A DNA stretch of 64,000 nt from Engraulis encrasicolus (lineage: Eukaryota > Chordata > Actinopteri > Clupeiformes > Engraulidae). Each line of letters opens with the position of its first letter. Position 1 is the stretch's first letter. This document shows, piece after piece, positions 32,712-56,018 of this stretch. The position numbers were made by a program, and so were the translations under genes. The notes under the pieces are model-generated. The model ran no database searches. It was not told the DNA's origin and was given only the letters and a program-made list of their open reading frames with translations. The stretch is taken from assembly GCF_034702125.1 (NCBI RefSeq), contig NC_085868.1, forward strand, positions 36,004,253 to 36,068,252. The letters run 5' to 3'.

Positions 32712-34137
32712 CAAACCCCAACTCCGATGAAGTTGGGACGTTTGGTAAACATCAAAAATGCTATCATTTTCAAAACATTCAATCTATTCATTAGATGGAG
32801 AATAGTGAAAAGACAACATATTAAGTGTTAAAACTGAGAAAAAATATTGTTTTGGGGGACATATGTACTCATTTCTAATTTGATAAATCCAACACGTCTC
32901 AAAAGAGTTGACGGGACAATTAAATGCAGCAAATGTCGAGGAAGACTAAAAACAAAACAAAAGACAACACTTAACAGTTAAATACATTAACCGATGAGAT
33001 GATTTTATATAAAAAACAGTGTTAATTCCTATCTTGGACATGATTTCACCAGCTTAAATGGGGGGTGTATTCCTTGTCATGTTTTGCAATGTTTTTCCTT
33101 TCTGTAGTGCTTGAAGTGTGACAGGTCTTGACCAAAAACCCCACCATTTTATCACCTCTGTCCTTATGATGGAGCCAAACTGTTAAAAACATAGTAGAGA
33201 ATGCAATTTGACCTTACTATGTGCAGTAATCGAAGATCTCCCTTCAAAATATAATGCATGAGTGGCTTTTCATGCTGTTTAAAACCCATTTATACCATTC
33301 AGCACTGTATTTAACTCTACAGATGAGTGAGAACATTTTAACCAATGCACTACTGCACCCGCATGCCATCATGGAGGCTGACTTTAGCACTAACACAAGT
33401 TGGATGGTCCATTTTTACTGTAGCACAGGATGTGCAATGCTCTATTATTGTCAAAAAGAATGGACTTCTACAACTTCTGCTGACTTCTGTAAGCAAAGGA
33501 CAGTTTCCCATGTATTCTGGGTTTATTTTCAGGTGTGCTCAGGTGCATAGGAGAATGTTACACCCCTGTATCATTTTCATGCATTAAGCATTCTTAATAT
33601 GGTCAATTTTCAATAGCTCTAATTCCTGGAGTGCTAGAGTGAGACTACACCAATATATATTTCATGATGTCATGAACCTATGCAATGATTTTATTAACAA
33701 AAAATATGTCTTATATACACTCAATCGTGGTAAATCAAAGGGAATTCAAAAATGTATGTAATAACTATGGTAATTATTCCCTTTGCATCTTTAATTCTGA
33801 GTGACTCAGCCTCTCTGTGATAATCTTATACCTGGACACCTATATTGTCCGTCAGTACAATTCATTTTGAAATGTTCTTCTTTGTTGTTTTATCTTATTT
33901 GGATGTTTACTAAATTTCACTGATCCCCGTCCCAACTCTTTTGAGACGTGTTGGATTTATCAAATTAGAAATGAGTACATATGTCCCCCAAAACAATATT
34001 TTTTCTCGGTTTTAACACTTAATATGTCTTTTCACTATTCTCCATCTAATGAATAGATTGAATGTTTTGAAAATGATAGCATTTTGATTTTATTCACTGT
34101 TTACCAAACGTCCCAACTTCATCGGAGTTGGGGTTTG
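32712..34137. mobile_element. DNA transposon with about 210-bp terminal inverted repeats
   Basis: The ends CAAACCCCAACTCCGATGAA are identical and inverted, flanked by TA (32710-32711 and 34138-34139). The arms stay nearly identical for about 210 bases (32712-32920 against 33930-34137), apart from one small indel. The interior holds only short frames (for example 33254-33550), so it is non-autonomous. TA suggests a Tc1/mariner-like or other TA-targeting superfamily, undecided. Confidence 0.85.
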
Positions 34138-34143
34138 TACATA

Positions 34144-34375
<232 letters not shown>

Positions 34376-34916
34376 CAGGTGTTACTTGAGACCAGTGGGA
34401 ATTAATTGAGATGAATTTGTGTTTTGCTGCCTCAATAGCTCTGTGCTACCCCCTAAAATCTCAAGTACTGTATGTCTGGTCTCACTTGGTTGCAGTTTCA
34501 TTTTCCAGATCCTGATTTTCCAGATAAAGAAAATTGCAAGTTATAAGCATTTGAAAGTGGACATTTTTGTCTGTGAATTTGGTATGTATTTATATGAAAA
34601 ATAATCTAATTGAAAGTGCATCCTCTCACAGTGACAGTGTGTGCATATTTTGTGTGTTTATTTAGGCTACTAATCTAATACAACTCCTGCAATATTAAAC
34701 TTTCTTGCTTTGGAGTAGTGGCGATGGGGCATAAAGTGACAGGCCTCTCTCTTAGCCACAGCTCTGCTAGATATTATAGCTCCCTCTGGTGGAGGTTTTG
34801 GAAAAAGAGCAATAGGCCTATAAGCTCTCTCTCTCAGGGCCCAAGCCATGACAAACAGTGGCTCTATACACATTTTGCACTGCAGAGGACTATACAAAGC
34901 TGGTTCAGGAGTAAGC

Positions 34917-35032
34917 CAGGTTAAGTTAAGAGGTAAATAATTTACTAGAAGGTCCTGGAGTATCTCCAGTGTCTTGGAAATTATGTCTCCGGGCTCTTCC
35001 ATTGGATGATTTGCCTCTTAACTTAACCTGGT
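34917..35032. repeat. Hairpin MITE
   Basis: Arms 'ccaggttaagttaagaggta' and inverted 'cctcttaacttaacctgg' enclose about 70 bases. It is compact and without a frame. Confidence 0.65.
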
Positions 35033-35534
35033 GTTCTCTATGACCAGTTTTGTAATATAGGCCCCTGCAGTCAGCATGGAACTGTCTGACTATTTGTAGC
35101 TGTCTGTGTCAAGTACCTTTGCGGTGTAATTACAACACTAGCACATGGCATTACAAAGCTGTTACACCATTTACTCCGTTGTACCTAATGAGATAGATAA
35201 ACTTACTTGTTTCAGAGTTGTTACTGAAAACCTAACAAGGACAAACCACAAACTTCATCCCACCAGTGCAGTTAGCTGATCGTAAGACAAGTATATGGGT
35301 CTACTGGTTACTTAGATAAGTTGCTTGTGTTGGAAGGAAACTGTGTTTTTTTTAAACTTTTACTTTTGACACCTCTGCATAATGGTCAATATCAGCGCAC
35401 CAACTGCAGATCTGATATGCTACACACATTAACGTAATAAAACACATGCATCTCTTGGCATGTGTGAACTCCACACACTGGGACAGAATGACATCAGCTG
35501 CTGAGGAGATGTGCAAATGAGTCACACTACTGCA

Positions 35535-35915
35535 TAGGGATGCACCGATACCACTTTTTTGAAAACCGATACAAGTACGAGTACATTAATGTGTGTACTT
35601 GCCGATACAGAGTACCGATACCGATACCTTCTACCACCAAAAAGCAATGAGAATAAATGCATGGCCTTGTTTTTTCCACCTGCGATATTTTTATTGTCCA
35701 TTTCCATGTAGATTTAAATGTTAGTAAATGTATGAGGTGGCACTTTTTTCCATGCTGATTTCAAGTCCACAGAACATGACAAGATTTTGCATTGTTTTGA
35801 GTAATAGTAGTACTCGTAGTTGGTACCGGTAAGTGCTTGACGAGTACGAGTACGAGCATAATGAGCAGTATCGGGAGCTGATACCGATACCAGTATCGGT
35901 ATCGGTGCATCCCTA
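35535..35915. mobile_element. hAT-type MITE with 8-bp target duplication
   Basis: The ends TAGGGATGCACCGATACCA and, inverted, TAGGGATGCACCGATACCG are flanked on both sides by CTACTGCA (35527-35534 and 35916-35923). The interior is full of 'gataccgat' and 'gagtacgagtac' repeats. An exact 8-bp duplication and the TAGGG-type end support hAT. Confidence 0.9.
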
Positions 35916-37691
35916 CTACTGCAGGCAGACAACTGTTTTTGACTTAGTTGCGACTTTACCAGGTGTTCATACACTGATGGGGTTTGTAAGTCAAATTAAT
36001 CTACGGTCATTTATTTTACGTATAATGAATGCATTTCTGGATAGGCCTACCTTTTGTTGTAGTGGTCTTTCTATTAAGAAGGGCAATGACATAATTTTAG
36101 ATACATTCACAAATTTTTATTCAAAATCAAATAAGCAAAATGAAAACAAAAAATAATGTCTCCTTAATATCTTATGACTGCTTTTTCCTGGATAAATCTC
36201 TACTATTGCAAGAAAGAGCTCAATCAACAAGCCAGAATAAAAGGACAATAAAAGAAATAGTGAACATGAAAATAGAAATCGAATATAGTCTCAGCACAAG
36301 CTCATACAGAATTATCCACATAACTGCAGCAGATGAGGAAACAACTAAGAGAGAAACCCTAATATAATAATTACACATCAGTTGATAATATATTATGTAC
36401 ATTTATGGAATACATTTCTATATAAAGTGCAAGGGTTATCCATTTCCAAACAAACAAAATGCATATCCATATTTCTACACATTTCTAAAATTAGAATAAT
36501 CAGTATAGCTTGAATGGATACATTTAGGAGGGACAGATCGAAGGTGATATGTCAGAATAACAGAATGAACGACTCTTTAGGTCTTAAGAGACAAATGTAC
36601 ACTTCTTCTGTTAATATATGGAGACCGAGGAGATCTCAGACAACCATAGGTTAGGTAGGTCATCGACTTAAATTCCTGCCAGTCCACTCTTGCACTATAT
36701 GCACTGACATGATCGTGTATTTCTTCTGTCAATAGTTCTTGTGGAACAAAACAGTTGAAAGATTTTCTTTCCTCCAGAACATTTTGGTATCTTTGTTAGA
36801 TCAGACTCTATTTATAGCCTACTTGTGAAGTAAAGACAAAGAAACAAAAATAAAATCGGCACCTTGAAATGGTGAGAGAATTTTTCTTTTGTATGTCTCT
36901 TAAGTAGGCAAAAATAAATCATAAAGAAAAACATTAGTGTCCCATATCACAGTGACAATAGTGTTGTGTGTGTGTGTGTGTGTGGAGCTTATATACATCA
37001 ATGTAATCATGAAAACCATGAGCTTCTAAAAGAGACTGCTCTGCTGTGACTGGAGCGGCAATCACCAGCATTCTACATGCTGCCCCCTAGTGTATGTCTG
37101 TAGAACAGCACAACACAAGGCGCTCCATCTCTCTCTCTCTCTCTCCTCCCACCACAGGCAGGCCTATAAACTCACAACAACTGTCACTGTAGTTATACAT
37201 ACATGTATGTATACACACGTACAACACTTGGAAACTATACACATCATCGTCATCATCATCATCACACCAAAGTCATTGTCGTTATAATCAATACAAATCA
37301 CTGATTGATACAAAAAGCAGTATTACACCAAATAAATTATACAGGATCAGGCAAAGTTTTGGACAGCTATGGGACTGAGGGTAAGGATATCGTTTGGGGG
37401 CGGTGGTAGGGGTGAAGGGGGAAATAAAGGGCAGAAGGAGAAAAAATGAACTCACTTTCCTCCACATCTCTTTGCAAGCAGAACAAAAAGATTACATTTG
37501 AGAAGGTCAGGAAATTCACCCCAGCTCGACAGAAACCTGTGTTTTTCATCCCTTTCAAAGACAAAAAAAGCCTGCCTATTTATGGAGGGTACAAAAATAG
37601 CCCAGTTAGGCCTCTGCTTCCTGCCTGTGCGGATAGATTGTGTGCGATACTTGAAGATAATGTTGGACCTGAAGATGTTTTAAAGTATTTT

Positions 37692-37868
37692 TGGGGGGGC
37701 TTTTTGGCCTTTATTATTACAGGACAGTGTGAGAGTAGACAGGAAACAATTGCGAGAAAGAGATGGGGCAGGGCCGAAATGACCCCGGCTGTATTCGAAC
37801 CAGGGGCTCCGTGGGCAATGTAAGCCCAAATGTGGGGGGCTTATCGTGCTGAGCCACAGCGACTCCCC
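37692..37868 (-). repeat. tRNA-derived SINE
   Basis: On the minus strand GTCGCTGTGGCTCAGCACGA (A-box region) and CTGGTTCGAATAC (B box) are followed by a body ending 'taataataaaggcc'. It shares the layout of the repeat at 552-708. Confidence 0.72.
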
Positions 37869-38929
37869 GGACCTAAAGATGCTAGATGGATATCCCCAAG
37901 AATCCTCACAAGGATACACTTCCTAAAACCAAAATCGGATGTGGCACCAAGGCAGAATAATGCACCACGTCCACTCCACTACCCCATTGTGCATTTACCG
38001 ACGAGGGTTATTGAGACGTCAGTTGCACCACATTAATGTCACACACTCACTCCCCATTGGGTATCTACCAACGAGGCCACATGGTATTGAAACGCTAATC
38101 GTACATTAGCATCACACATCATCACCATGCAGCCCGGAACTGATCCACACTTACCCTCCATAACCAGGAACTATGACAAACTATCTTAGTATGTCCTTCT
38201 GCTTGGGTGCCACCAGAGAACAAACACAGCGGCTACCTGGAAAAAGGTACAGGGGAGTCATGTGTAGTACAGACCAAAATGCATGAAAGGGAGCTGAAAT
38301 ACGACGCAACAATGCATTTGGAATAATGTGTTTGCAACATTTGCTTGCGCGACAATGCCTTTGTAGTGTGTTTGCAACATTCGTTTACATGGGTTCACAG
38401 CTCTGCGGCAGGCCAAAGCACATGCAAGATCATAACCGGTAGGGTAACAGACAGAGGCCATACATGGTGGTACCACCTGGGAATCCATCAACACAAACTT
38501 CCTGTAGATTAATGAACATGGCACACCTTCCCGGAGGTACACTTGTAACTTGCCAGACACCTTGATTTTATGATGACATTTTTGCGAAATAAACAAACTG
38601 TTTGGACTTCTTCTAGCTAGCATAATTGAGGATAAGCTAGTAGAAATAACAAATATGTACAAAAAATAATTAGCCGTTTTTTTTTCGGTTTTATAATTAA
38701 AATTTTCCTTCATTTCTTCTACGAAAAAGTGCTCTATTAATTATTCTGACATCCAGAAAATATCCAAATGGATAATATTAAATACCTTCCAGATACTTCC
38801 CAGAAGTGAAACTTGCTGCAAGACCCTAGACACACTAGCATCAATTTCAACACCCACTGACTACCAATCAAACGACAAACAGTATTTCAGCTATTCAAAC
38901 ACATGCAGGTCTCCATTTCCTGAAAGCAT

Positions 38930-39085
38930 TGTCGCTTATCAGCTAGTAACTTAGTAGGTTGCCAATGGGAAATAGCATTGTATCCAAGCGAGTTGCTATC
39001 TTAGTTAGCAACGACTTAATTAGCAACGACTTAGTTAGCAACAACTTGGTTAGCAACGACACTGTAAAGAAACGCAACCCTGAAC
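38930..39085. repeat. MITE-like repeat with internal 17-base tandem units
   Basis: Four near copies of 'acttagttagcaacgac' lie at about 39005-39062 next to 'ggttgccaatgggaaatagc'. The same 'gttgccaatgg' core occurs in the element at 41012-41140, so this is a diverged or expanded copy. Confidence 0.6.
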
Positions 39086-39754
39086 TGCTGATTGCCTCCA
39101 TTTCGTAAGAAATCACTCAATCACTCAGTTCCTAATCTCAAATGATTGACACCTAGCTGACCAATCAGAAGAGAGCCCTGTGTGAAAGCGATGTCCGATT
39201 TGTCCAATCTCAGGTTGCTAGTTTCGAGCCTTTAGACTCCCCATTTTTCAATCTGCTAACACTCGAACTACGTTTCTACAAACAGAAAAGAAACTCAGAT
39301 GATCAGATACTGGAAACCTAGTCACCATATTATGTGAATGCAGAACGTCTTCTTTTTATACACAAACATACACACTGATGTCATGTTTTTTTGTCTTTTA
39401 TAGCTAAGCCAGAGCAACAACAACAAAAATAGAGCACAACAAGAGTTTAAACACAGTTCTCTCTCCCTAACTTTCTTTCTCAGTCTTACTCTACATATTC
39501 ACTGTATATAAAACACATCAAAAGACTGGGGAGAGTTTGTTTGGGGTGCAGGGATGGGCCTGGGTTAGGGAGCTGAGAAGGGGCCGGTGAAACTCAAGAG
39601 ATCTACATAGCGATTGTCTCAACCGTTCCAACAAAGAAGGCAAATGGGACCGACAGGAGGACTAGGGCATAGGGGAGGATAGAGTTTGTCGTGGGGAGAG
39701 GGAGAGGGAGAGGGCCGGGGTCCACAGTGGGAGGGATTGGGAACAGAGCCACAT

Positions 39755-40110
39755 CTGAACACGCAAAGCATCAAACTCTTCTCCATCTCACTTTGATCAG
39801 ATGTGGAGGCGGGTGGAGTAGGGTGTCCATAACGGAAGTGAAGTTTAGTGGAGAGGATTTAGCTGAATCTTGAGCACACAAAGCATCAGACCCTGCCTTC
39901 TCCTCTTGTCTCTTCCACATGCCACCTCCCCTTCCATCCACTCTAAGAGCTGGGCATAACAGAGTTAGTCATGTCTCCAGCACACAAAGCATCAAACCTC
40001 CACGCTCCTGCCCTCCCACCTCCACTTCCCCATCCCCCCCCTGGGACAGCAGTCTACAAGCTAAGCATCATGAAGTTAGTCATGTCTTGAGCACGCAAAG
40101 CATCAAAACC
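39755..40110. repeat. Minisatellite in the 3' flank of fbxl3
   Basis: Four copies of 'gagcacacaaagcatcaaac' (with variants) are spaced by about 105-115 bases, at roughly 39758, 39872, 39979 and 40090. Most are preceded by 'agttagtcatgtct' and followed by pyrimidine-rich spacer. Confidence 0.75.
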
Positions 40111-40298
40111 CTCCTCCACGCTCCTCTCCCAACTCCACTCTCCCATCTCTTCCCATCTCCACTTCCTTGGCCTCCTTTCACCACCAGTCTATCAGGTAGA
40201 AATCAAAAGTTCCATCCACACCTCCTCTCCTCTCCTCTCCTCCCACCTCCAACTCCTCCCACCTCCAACTCCTCCCTCCCACCTGGGCCAGCAGCAGT

Positions 40299-49907
<9,609 letters not shown>

Positions 49908-49908
49908 T

Positions 49909-51489
49909 CTGAGAAGGTACAAATAACACATTCATGAGAATCTTAACAGACATAATGACAACACAGGTTTTAACAGAAAAGATCTTGGTTTATACAAACT
50001 ATACCGACTAGCAATTTACTGCAATAGTATTTGCCAGCCATTTGCGTTTCACATACCAAAGTGTATTGCAAGACGCCCCACAGTACATCATTGTGAAGTT
50101 AGTTAATTAATTATGTTATGCACAGCACAACGTTGAGGTAGGCGCACCAAACTTGGCTACATCAGAGAGAGTTTATGGGTAATACGAGAGAGGAATCTCG
50201 CTACTTTTTCCGGGTGGTACTGTCCACTAAGTGGCGCCATCCAGACAGCGCAGAGGAGCGCCAAGGAGCGCAGAGGCTGTTGAAATGAATGGGGTCGCAT
50301 GGAGCTCAACCACGATGCTGCCATTGCTTTGGGAGAGAATTGGTATCATCGTTTCATTTTATTTTTCCAAAAGGCAGGATAGATTATCCTTTCAAACAGC
50401 AGTTAGTTTGAATGTTTAAACTTGCTGGATCTTTGTAAAATACGTCTTTATTGTCAATATGACGTCACGAGTGGCTTCACACACTGCGTTTAGATTGGTC
50501 GGCCGGCTGCATTGCTGTGATCACGACGACCGTAAAGCAATTTTGTTAGCAAGATGCTAGCGGAGCCTGACTCATAAATGCCAACGCTGTAGGAAATCAG
50601 AAGGACATAATTCCCAGGTTATTGTACATTTCATTGAAATCCACATTGGTTTCTCAGAACTTACAGTAATATTGTCAAGTTTCGGCATACAGTGAGCACA
50701 ATTGTCAGTTATTAGCGCCAGCCTTATGAGCTCTGCTGTCTCGACAGCGCTCCCTAGGTGAACTGCAGGCACGGGTTTGAGGGCGAGATTCAACACTGTA
50801 TGTAAACCCACTGTGGCTACATTCTCAAATGAATATCACCAACGAATCGTAACTTGTAAATTGCTACTGCAAGGGCTGCAAACACTCTTTGAAAGCATCC
50901 GTGTTCTTTCCTTTCACGAGGTGTCAGGAGCTAGTTCTATAATTTTGGTCACACCCCGCATTACAGGCCTATCCCCCGCTTGTGACCAAACTGGTCAGTC
51001 CAGACTGGACATGCCAGCGTTTATCTTATTCTATGTGACAAAGCCAAGCGAATGAATGAATAAATAAATAAATAAATAAATAAGTCGTCACCGTCGTGAA
51101 TAGGACGATAAATGGCTTACTTCTGCGTTTCAATGCTATGTTTGAATACACTGTCACTCGATAGACTTTTGACAACCCACGACAGCCAACTCATTCAGTT
51201 GCTGCGTCCGCCCATCTTGGGATAGTTGTCCAATTAGCTGGCTAACACGCTAGCCACGACAGCTTGCTAACCCTGCGCCGAGTTAGCGTTTTAAGTAGCT
51301 AGCCAAACAGCTAGTGATTCGTCTGCAAAATCTAACTGATTGCAGACCGCGTAATGCTTACGAAAACAGACCATACACGCTGTATAAATCAACCTGAGTT
51401 GTTAATGGTTTAAGTGATGTCTCTAAATGTTGGATCGAACATCCAAATCTAAGCGGAGTTGTGGCTCCACACCCCTCTCCCCCTCTTAC
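49909..51489. other. First intron of fbxl3
   Basis: Bounded by the acceptor at 49909-49911 and the proposed donor at 51488-51489. It holds a short TAAA array (51053-51084) and no recognisable coding exon. Open frames here are short and featureless. Confidence 0.5.
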
Positions 51490-51745
51490 CTTGTTTGTTT
51501 AGCTTGCAGTCGCAGTGAAAAAGGCGATCAACCAGGGCCCGCACTAGAATACCGTATCCGAGATAGCCAACCGATCACAATCATTTGCTCACAGCCGATA
51601 TGCGATGAGCGGAAAGGTTGGCAAATCCAAACCTCTTGTTTTAACAAGACTCTGATTCAGTATTTTGCCGTCAGTCTTGTGACCTAGTTATTTCTGTGAT
51701 CAACACAGTGCTGAACAGCCAGACATCTGAAAATGGCGTTGTGTT
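51490..51745 (-). other. Probable non-coding first exon of fbxl3
   Basis: The first coding base of fbxl3 lies one base after a splice acceptor, so a 5' UTR exon must exist upstream. A good donor on the minus strand (CAAG/GTAAGAGG, exon edge 51490) precedes promoter-like sequence. The transcription start is inferred, not seen. Confidence 0.45.
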
Positions 51746-51785
51746 GTGTTTCTCGAGGGCGGTGCATTGTGGGTATTTCAGTGCC
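51725..51785 (-). promoter_or_regulatory. Likely fbxl3 promoter core
   Basis: On the minus strand, 'atacccacaatgcaccgccc' resembles the ZNF143-type CCCACAATGC promoter element. It is followed by 'aacgccattttcag', a YY1-like GCCATTTT. Such pairs are common in TATA-less housekeeping promoters. The placement upstream of the inferred first exon fits. Confidence 0.45.
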
Positions 51786-52752
51786 TGCATTTCACTCTCT
51801 AACCTGTGGGGGGCAACTCATTACACAACATTGTGTTATGCATCATCAGAGGCATAGTCTAGGCAGGATTTCTGAAAAGGTGCTTATTTAAGGTCCTGAA
51901 GGCAAATCATGTTAATTTTCGGCATACAACTGATATAGGGGTATTCAAGGGTGCTGAATCCAAATCTGCCGTATGCCGGACGCAAAAATGTACCGAAATG
52001 CCTCAAAACGGGCAAAATCCAATATGGCCGCCGCCACCGTGTTAAAATCCTACAATCACTTTTCTTTTGGACTAAATAAGGTATGAATTTGAAAATAGCA
52101 CTTATTTTTATGTTTTCAGACATGGGGAAAGCCATTATGTCATCAGATTTAAGCTCAGATTGGAAGAAAATGCTTATGTCATTGGCTGGCAGCCATTTTA
52201 AAAGCAGAGAGCCTCATATTGTCAACGATTTTTAACATTCTTACTAATCTTTCAAGATCCACAGAAAAAAAATGCTCTTTGTTTCTGTGAACACAAATAC
52301 TACAGAAAACTGCACTGAACTGTCTACTTTCACCTGCAAAAAGAAGTTTGTGTCTACCTTTTTCCATTCTTTAGTTATGGGCAGTAGAACATGGGATGAC
52401 ACCACAAAAAAGCACAGATTTTTGACCCCAAAATACTGCACTTCTCACTGCCCATATTTTTGCTTTAAGGACATATTGTCTAGTGTTCATGTTTGATATA
52501 CAGCATTTGAAGGGTTTGAAGGGTGCTTAATGCCTTTAATGCCCATAGTACATCAAAATGAAGGAATCCAATATGGCCGCCGTCACCAGTCTACAGTGTA
52601 CATTTCTTTGATTACACAAGGTAAACTCTTAAGTAGGCCTACATTATGTAGCATCAGGTTTTCATACAAGGAGAATTAATTTCCATACTCAGATTTAAGA
52701 TAGATATCAAAGGAAATTATTTCAGTGTAGACTGAATTCATGTTTGCAACAG

Positions 52753-53085
52753 GAAATTATCTTTTCCATAAATTGACCATTTGTATTTAAATCTCTCCCT
52801 ATTTCAATTACACTTTTAATGCATTATACCATGAAAAATGTTCCCACCTTAAAACACCACACAATGTTTCCACACCTCTTCACCCATAAAAAATAAATGA
52901 CCACAAGAGTCTGAAATCGAATATTTTCAAATATTATCCTTTGTACAATGGGAATTACTTCATGTTTGCCGGTTTAATTGTTGTGCTCAGATCACTGTAT
53001 ATCTAGAACAAAATAAAAACCAGAATAGAATAGAATAGAATAGAATAGAATAGAATAGAATAGAGTGTACAGATAAGGGAGTGGC

Positions 53086-53182
<97 letters not shown>

Positions 53183-55480
53183 ATATACACAAAGGACATA
53201 CTCAGGCTGGTATTGCACATCAGTCATCCAAAGTTATTGCATAGATTGTCTTGCTTAATGTACATATTTCAGCTGAGATGGCCACTCTGTGACAATTATA
53301 ACCATTAATTACAAGGCTGGCCTTTGTTCTGTAGTACGGCAAGAATTAAACTCAACACATTGCACTGTATCAATTAGGCCTATTTCACAACAACCGGAGG
53401 ATGGAAGGAGATCAGGGGAACAAGAGATTGTAATCAGACAGTCCATGTGTGTGAAATGTGGTTTTAGTCTTTGGTCCTTACTTTGATGATACATCTGTAG
53501 TGCCAATGATACATCTGTAGAGACCCAAGAACTCAGAACCAGGATAATGTCCAAGACAATGTTTTAACTCTGTGACAGTGGGAAGTTCAGAGAGGGCTAG
53601 GTCTATTCTCGCTATAGGTGTGCCTCCTGAAGGCAGCAATGATCTCTTTGGTTTTCTTTTCATTCAGAGCTAGAGAAATTTGTCTCGGTCTCTGTACACC
53701 AGGCTGCCACCTTCACTCCCTTTTGCTGGCCATGCTGCAGTCATGGATGGATAGACTTTAGATGGGGGCTCAGCATGCAGCCATGTGGGGATCCAGCCCT
53801 GCTGAACAGGGGAGCAGGAGGAAAAGAGAGTCTGTCTGTTATCTTCTGTTGGTAGAATTGTGCAAGTATAGACTTTAAATTGGCCTAGTTATAATATACT
53901 GGAATGTACATCTGCAGTGTATCAATAACGGTGCTCAGCTGGAGAGAGAGAGCCAATGGCAGGCAGAAGAGCAAGTGGTAGTTTTAAGGTGCCTAGGCAC
54001 AGAAATGGGCACTTCCCTGTCTTTCTCACAGCACATGAACACAATACTCAAAAATGGACTGCTAATTAACCCATTTTGTCCTACGCCCTTTTTGGGAAAG
54101 GGTGCCCTCGCAATGTCTCAGCCTCTGAAGCACATACAAACATGAAATGAGTTACATTTAAAAGCCAATACCCTCCCCTTGCATTGTAATGTGTTCATTC
54201 AGCTCTAACATACCCACATAGTTAATAAAACAGCTAAACTATCAAGATGCTGAAAAACCTATATGTGTTTCCAGGACACAACGGTTTAAGTTATACGAGG
54301 CGGAGGTATCAAAAATCAGAATGTCCTTGCTGACTTGGAATGTCCTTTTTTGAATATTGTGTTCATGTGCTGTGAGAAAGACAGGAGGGTGCCCATTTCT
54401 ATTAACCTTGCCCACCATCCTACGTATTTCCGCCAAGAGACTTGACTCCACACTACTTCTGATACCAGTTTATAGGCCTATATACCAAATATATATGCAC
54501 ATACAGTCACCCTCCTCTACTCTAACCAAAATTGTTTACTTGGTAAGTTATATTAAGTTAACCTATTGCTAATCACCCCTCCTTGAGTTGCTGAATTGCA
54601 GCAACTGCTTGACTCCATGTACTCCATGCCACTTCTTGCAGATGCAGTGTTGGATGAGGCAAGCACAAGTTGTGATGTCTTTGTGTGCCTTGAGAATACA
54701 TGGGTTCTAAATTTTGTTTATAACCTGACTGCGAACCTAGCCGCGCACAACTCAGCCTCTGATTGTTGGAAACCGCTGTCTGTCAAAAAAAAATAGCTCA
54801 CGTGGTTGGCTGCCAGTGTCTTGCCCCTCTTCATAACATTGTGTTGATAAACAATGAGAACCCATGTATAAGTGGCAGATACAGGACCAGTGGGACTAAA
54901 GCCCTGTTCAATACCACCCATCCCACTTCGGTGACTGGCAGGAGGATAGGAAGGGGTATGTGGGCCTGACTCAATACAGAGCTTTGATAATGTGGGGCAT
55001 TTTATGTAACCATGTGACATCTGAATTAGATAGGACTGATCATTGCAAAACGCCATACTTTGCTTTTGTTGCATTTGCAGCCAAAGTGCCATGCAGTGCA
55101 TGATATTGTGTGTCCTGCCAAATCACTGGAGAGGAGGAGGTTGATGGGCCTAATGGTTGGGAATGAGTTAACATATATCAAGTAAATTCCTCACAATAAC
55201 ATAAACTGTTTTGATCCACGTTTCACCTTTCCACCATTCAAAGATATAATGTAAGCACCGCAATAAAATCAGCAAACAATGAATTCCTAATGCACAAAAT
55301 GTAGATGTGCATATTACATTTCGGCACATTCAGACTTATGTGTATACATTTGTCTCATAATGGAAGAGGTGGATTGAGGTGGACATATTGCATCATGTTA
55401 TAATAAGCATTAAAATAAAAGTGGAAGTAGAGAAACATTTTATTGTTTTTATTGTAGAACAGCTTATTGACATGAAAGTC
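52753..55480. other. Centre of the inverted-repeat element, no gene recognised
   Basis: Contains an (AGAAT)n tract (53023-53063), a (GT)n array (53086-53178) and a smaller inverted pair (about 53985-54040 against 54345-54405, sharing 'gttcatgtgctgtgagaaag'). Open frames are short and featureless. Confidence 0.5.
53023..53178. repeat. (AGAAT)n and (GT)n microsatellites
   Basis: About eight AGAAT units, then 30 bases, then about 93 bases of GT. Confidence 0.96.
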
Positions 55481-56018
55481 AACTGTCACTTGTAAACATG
55501 AATTCAACCTATGAAATCATGTCCTTTGATTCTAATCTTTAATCTGAGTATGGAGATGAATTCTCCATGTATGACAACCTATAGCTACAATGTAATTAAG
55601 AGTCCACCTTGTCTGGTGATGGCGTCCATATTCGATTAATTCATTTTGATTTAGGCCTATTAAAGAGGTTTTGAGCCTAATACACAGCATAGGCCTATTT
55701 GAATATTTGAATTAAGCACCCTTCAAAACCCCTGAAAATGCTGCATATCAAACATGGCCACTATCAAAGACACTTTGTCCTTAAAGCAAAAATGTGGGTT
55801 GAGACAAGTGCAGTATTTTGGGGTCACCCTATGTTCCTGTTGCAATCATGAATTCAGACTACACTGAAATAACTTCCTTTGATATCTATCTTATTCTCCT
55901 TGTATGAAAACCTGATGCTACAAAATGTACTTAAGAGTATACCTTGTGTAATCAAAGAAACACACTGTAGACTGGTGACGGCGGCCATATTGGATTCCTT
56001 CATTTTGATGTACTATGG

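Larger units (their letters stand above)
36000..40298 (-). other. Downstream flank / probable long 3' UTR of fbxl3
   Basis: No other gene is seen in these 4.3 kb. The stretch likely includes the fbxl3 3' UTR, whose end I cannot fix. It contains a SINE (37692-37868), a minisatellite (39755-40110), a cluster of 'acttagttagcaacgac' repeats (38930-39085) and simple-sequence patches. The antisense open frame at 39919-40647 is a shadow of fbxl3. Confidence 0.45.

Noticed and set aside
32712..34137. Host gene from frames at 33254-33587
   Set aside because: They lie between the arms of a transposon and have no recognisable domain.
37446..37823. 125-residue plus-strand frame
   Set aside because: It runs through the tRNA-derived SINE at 37692-37868 and has no recognisable protein feature.
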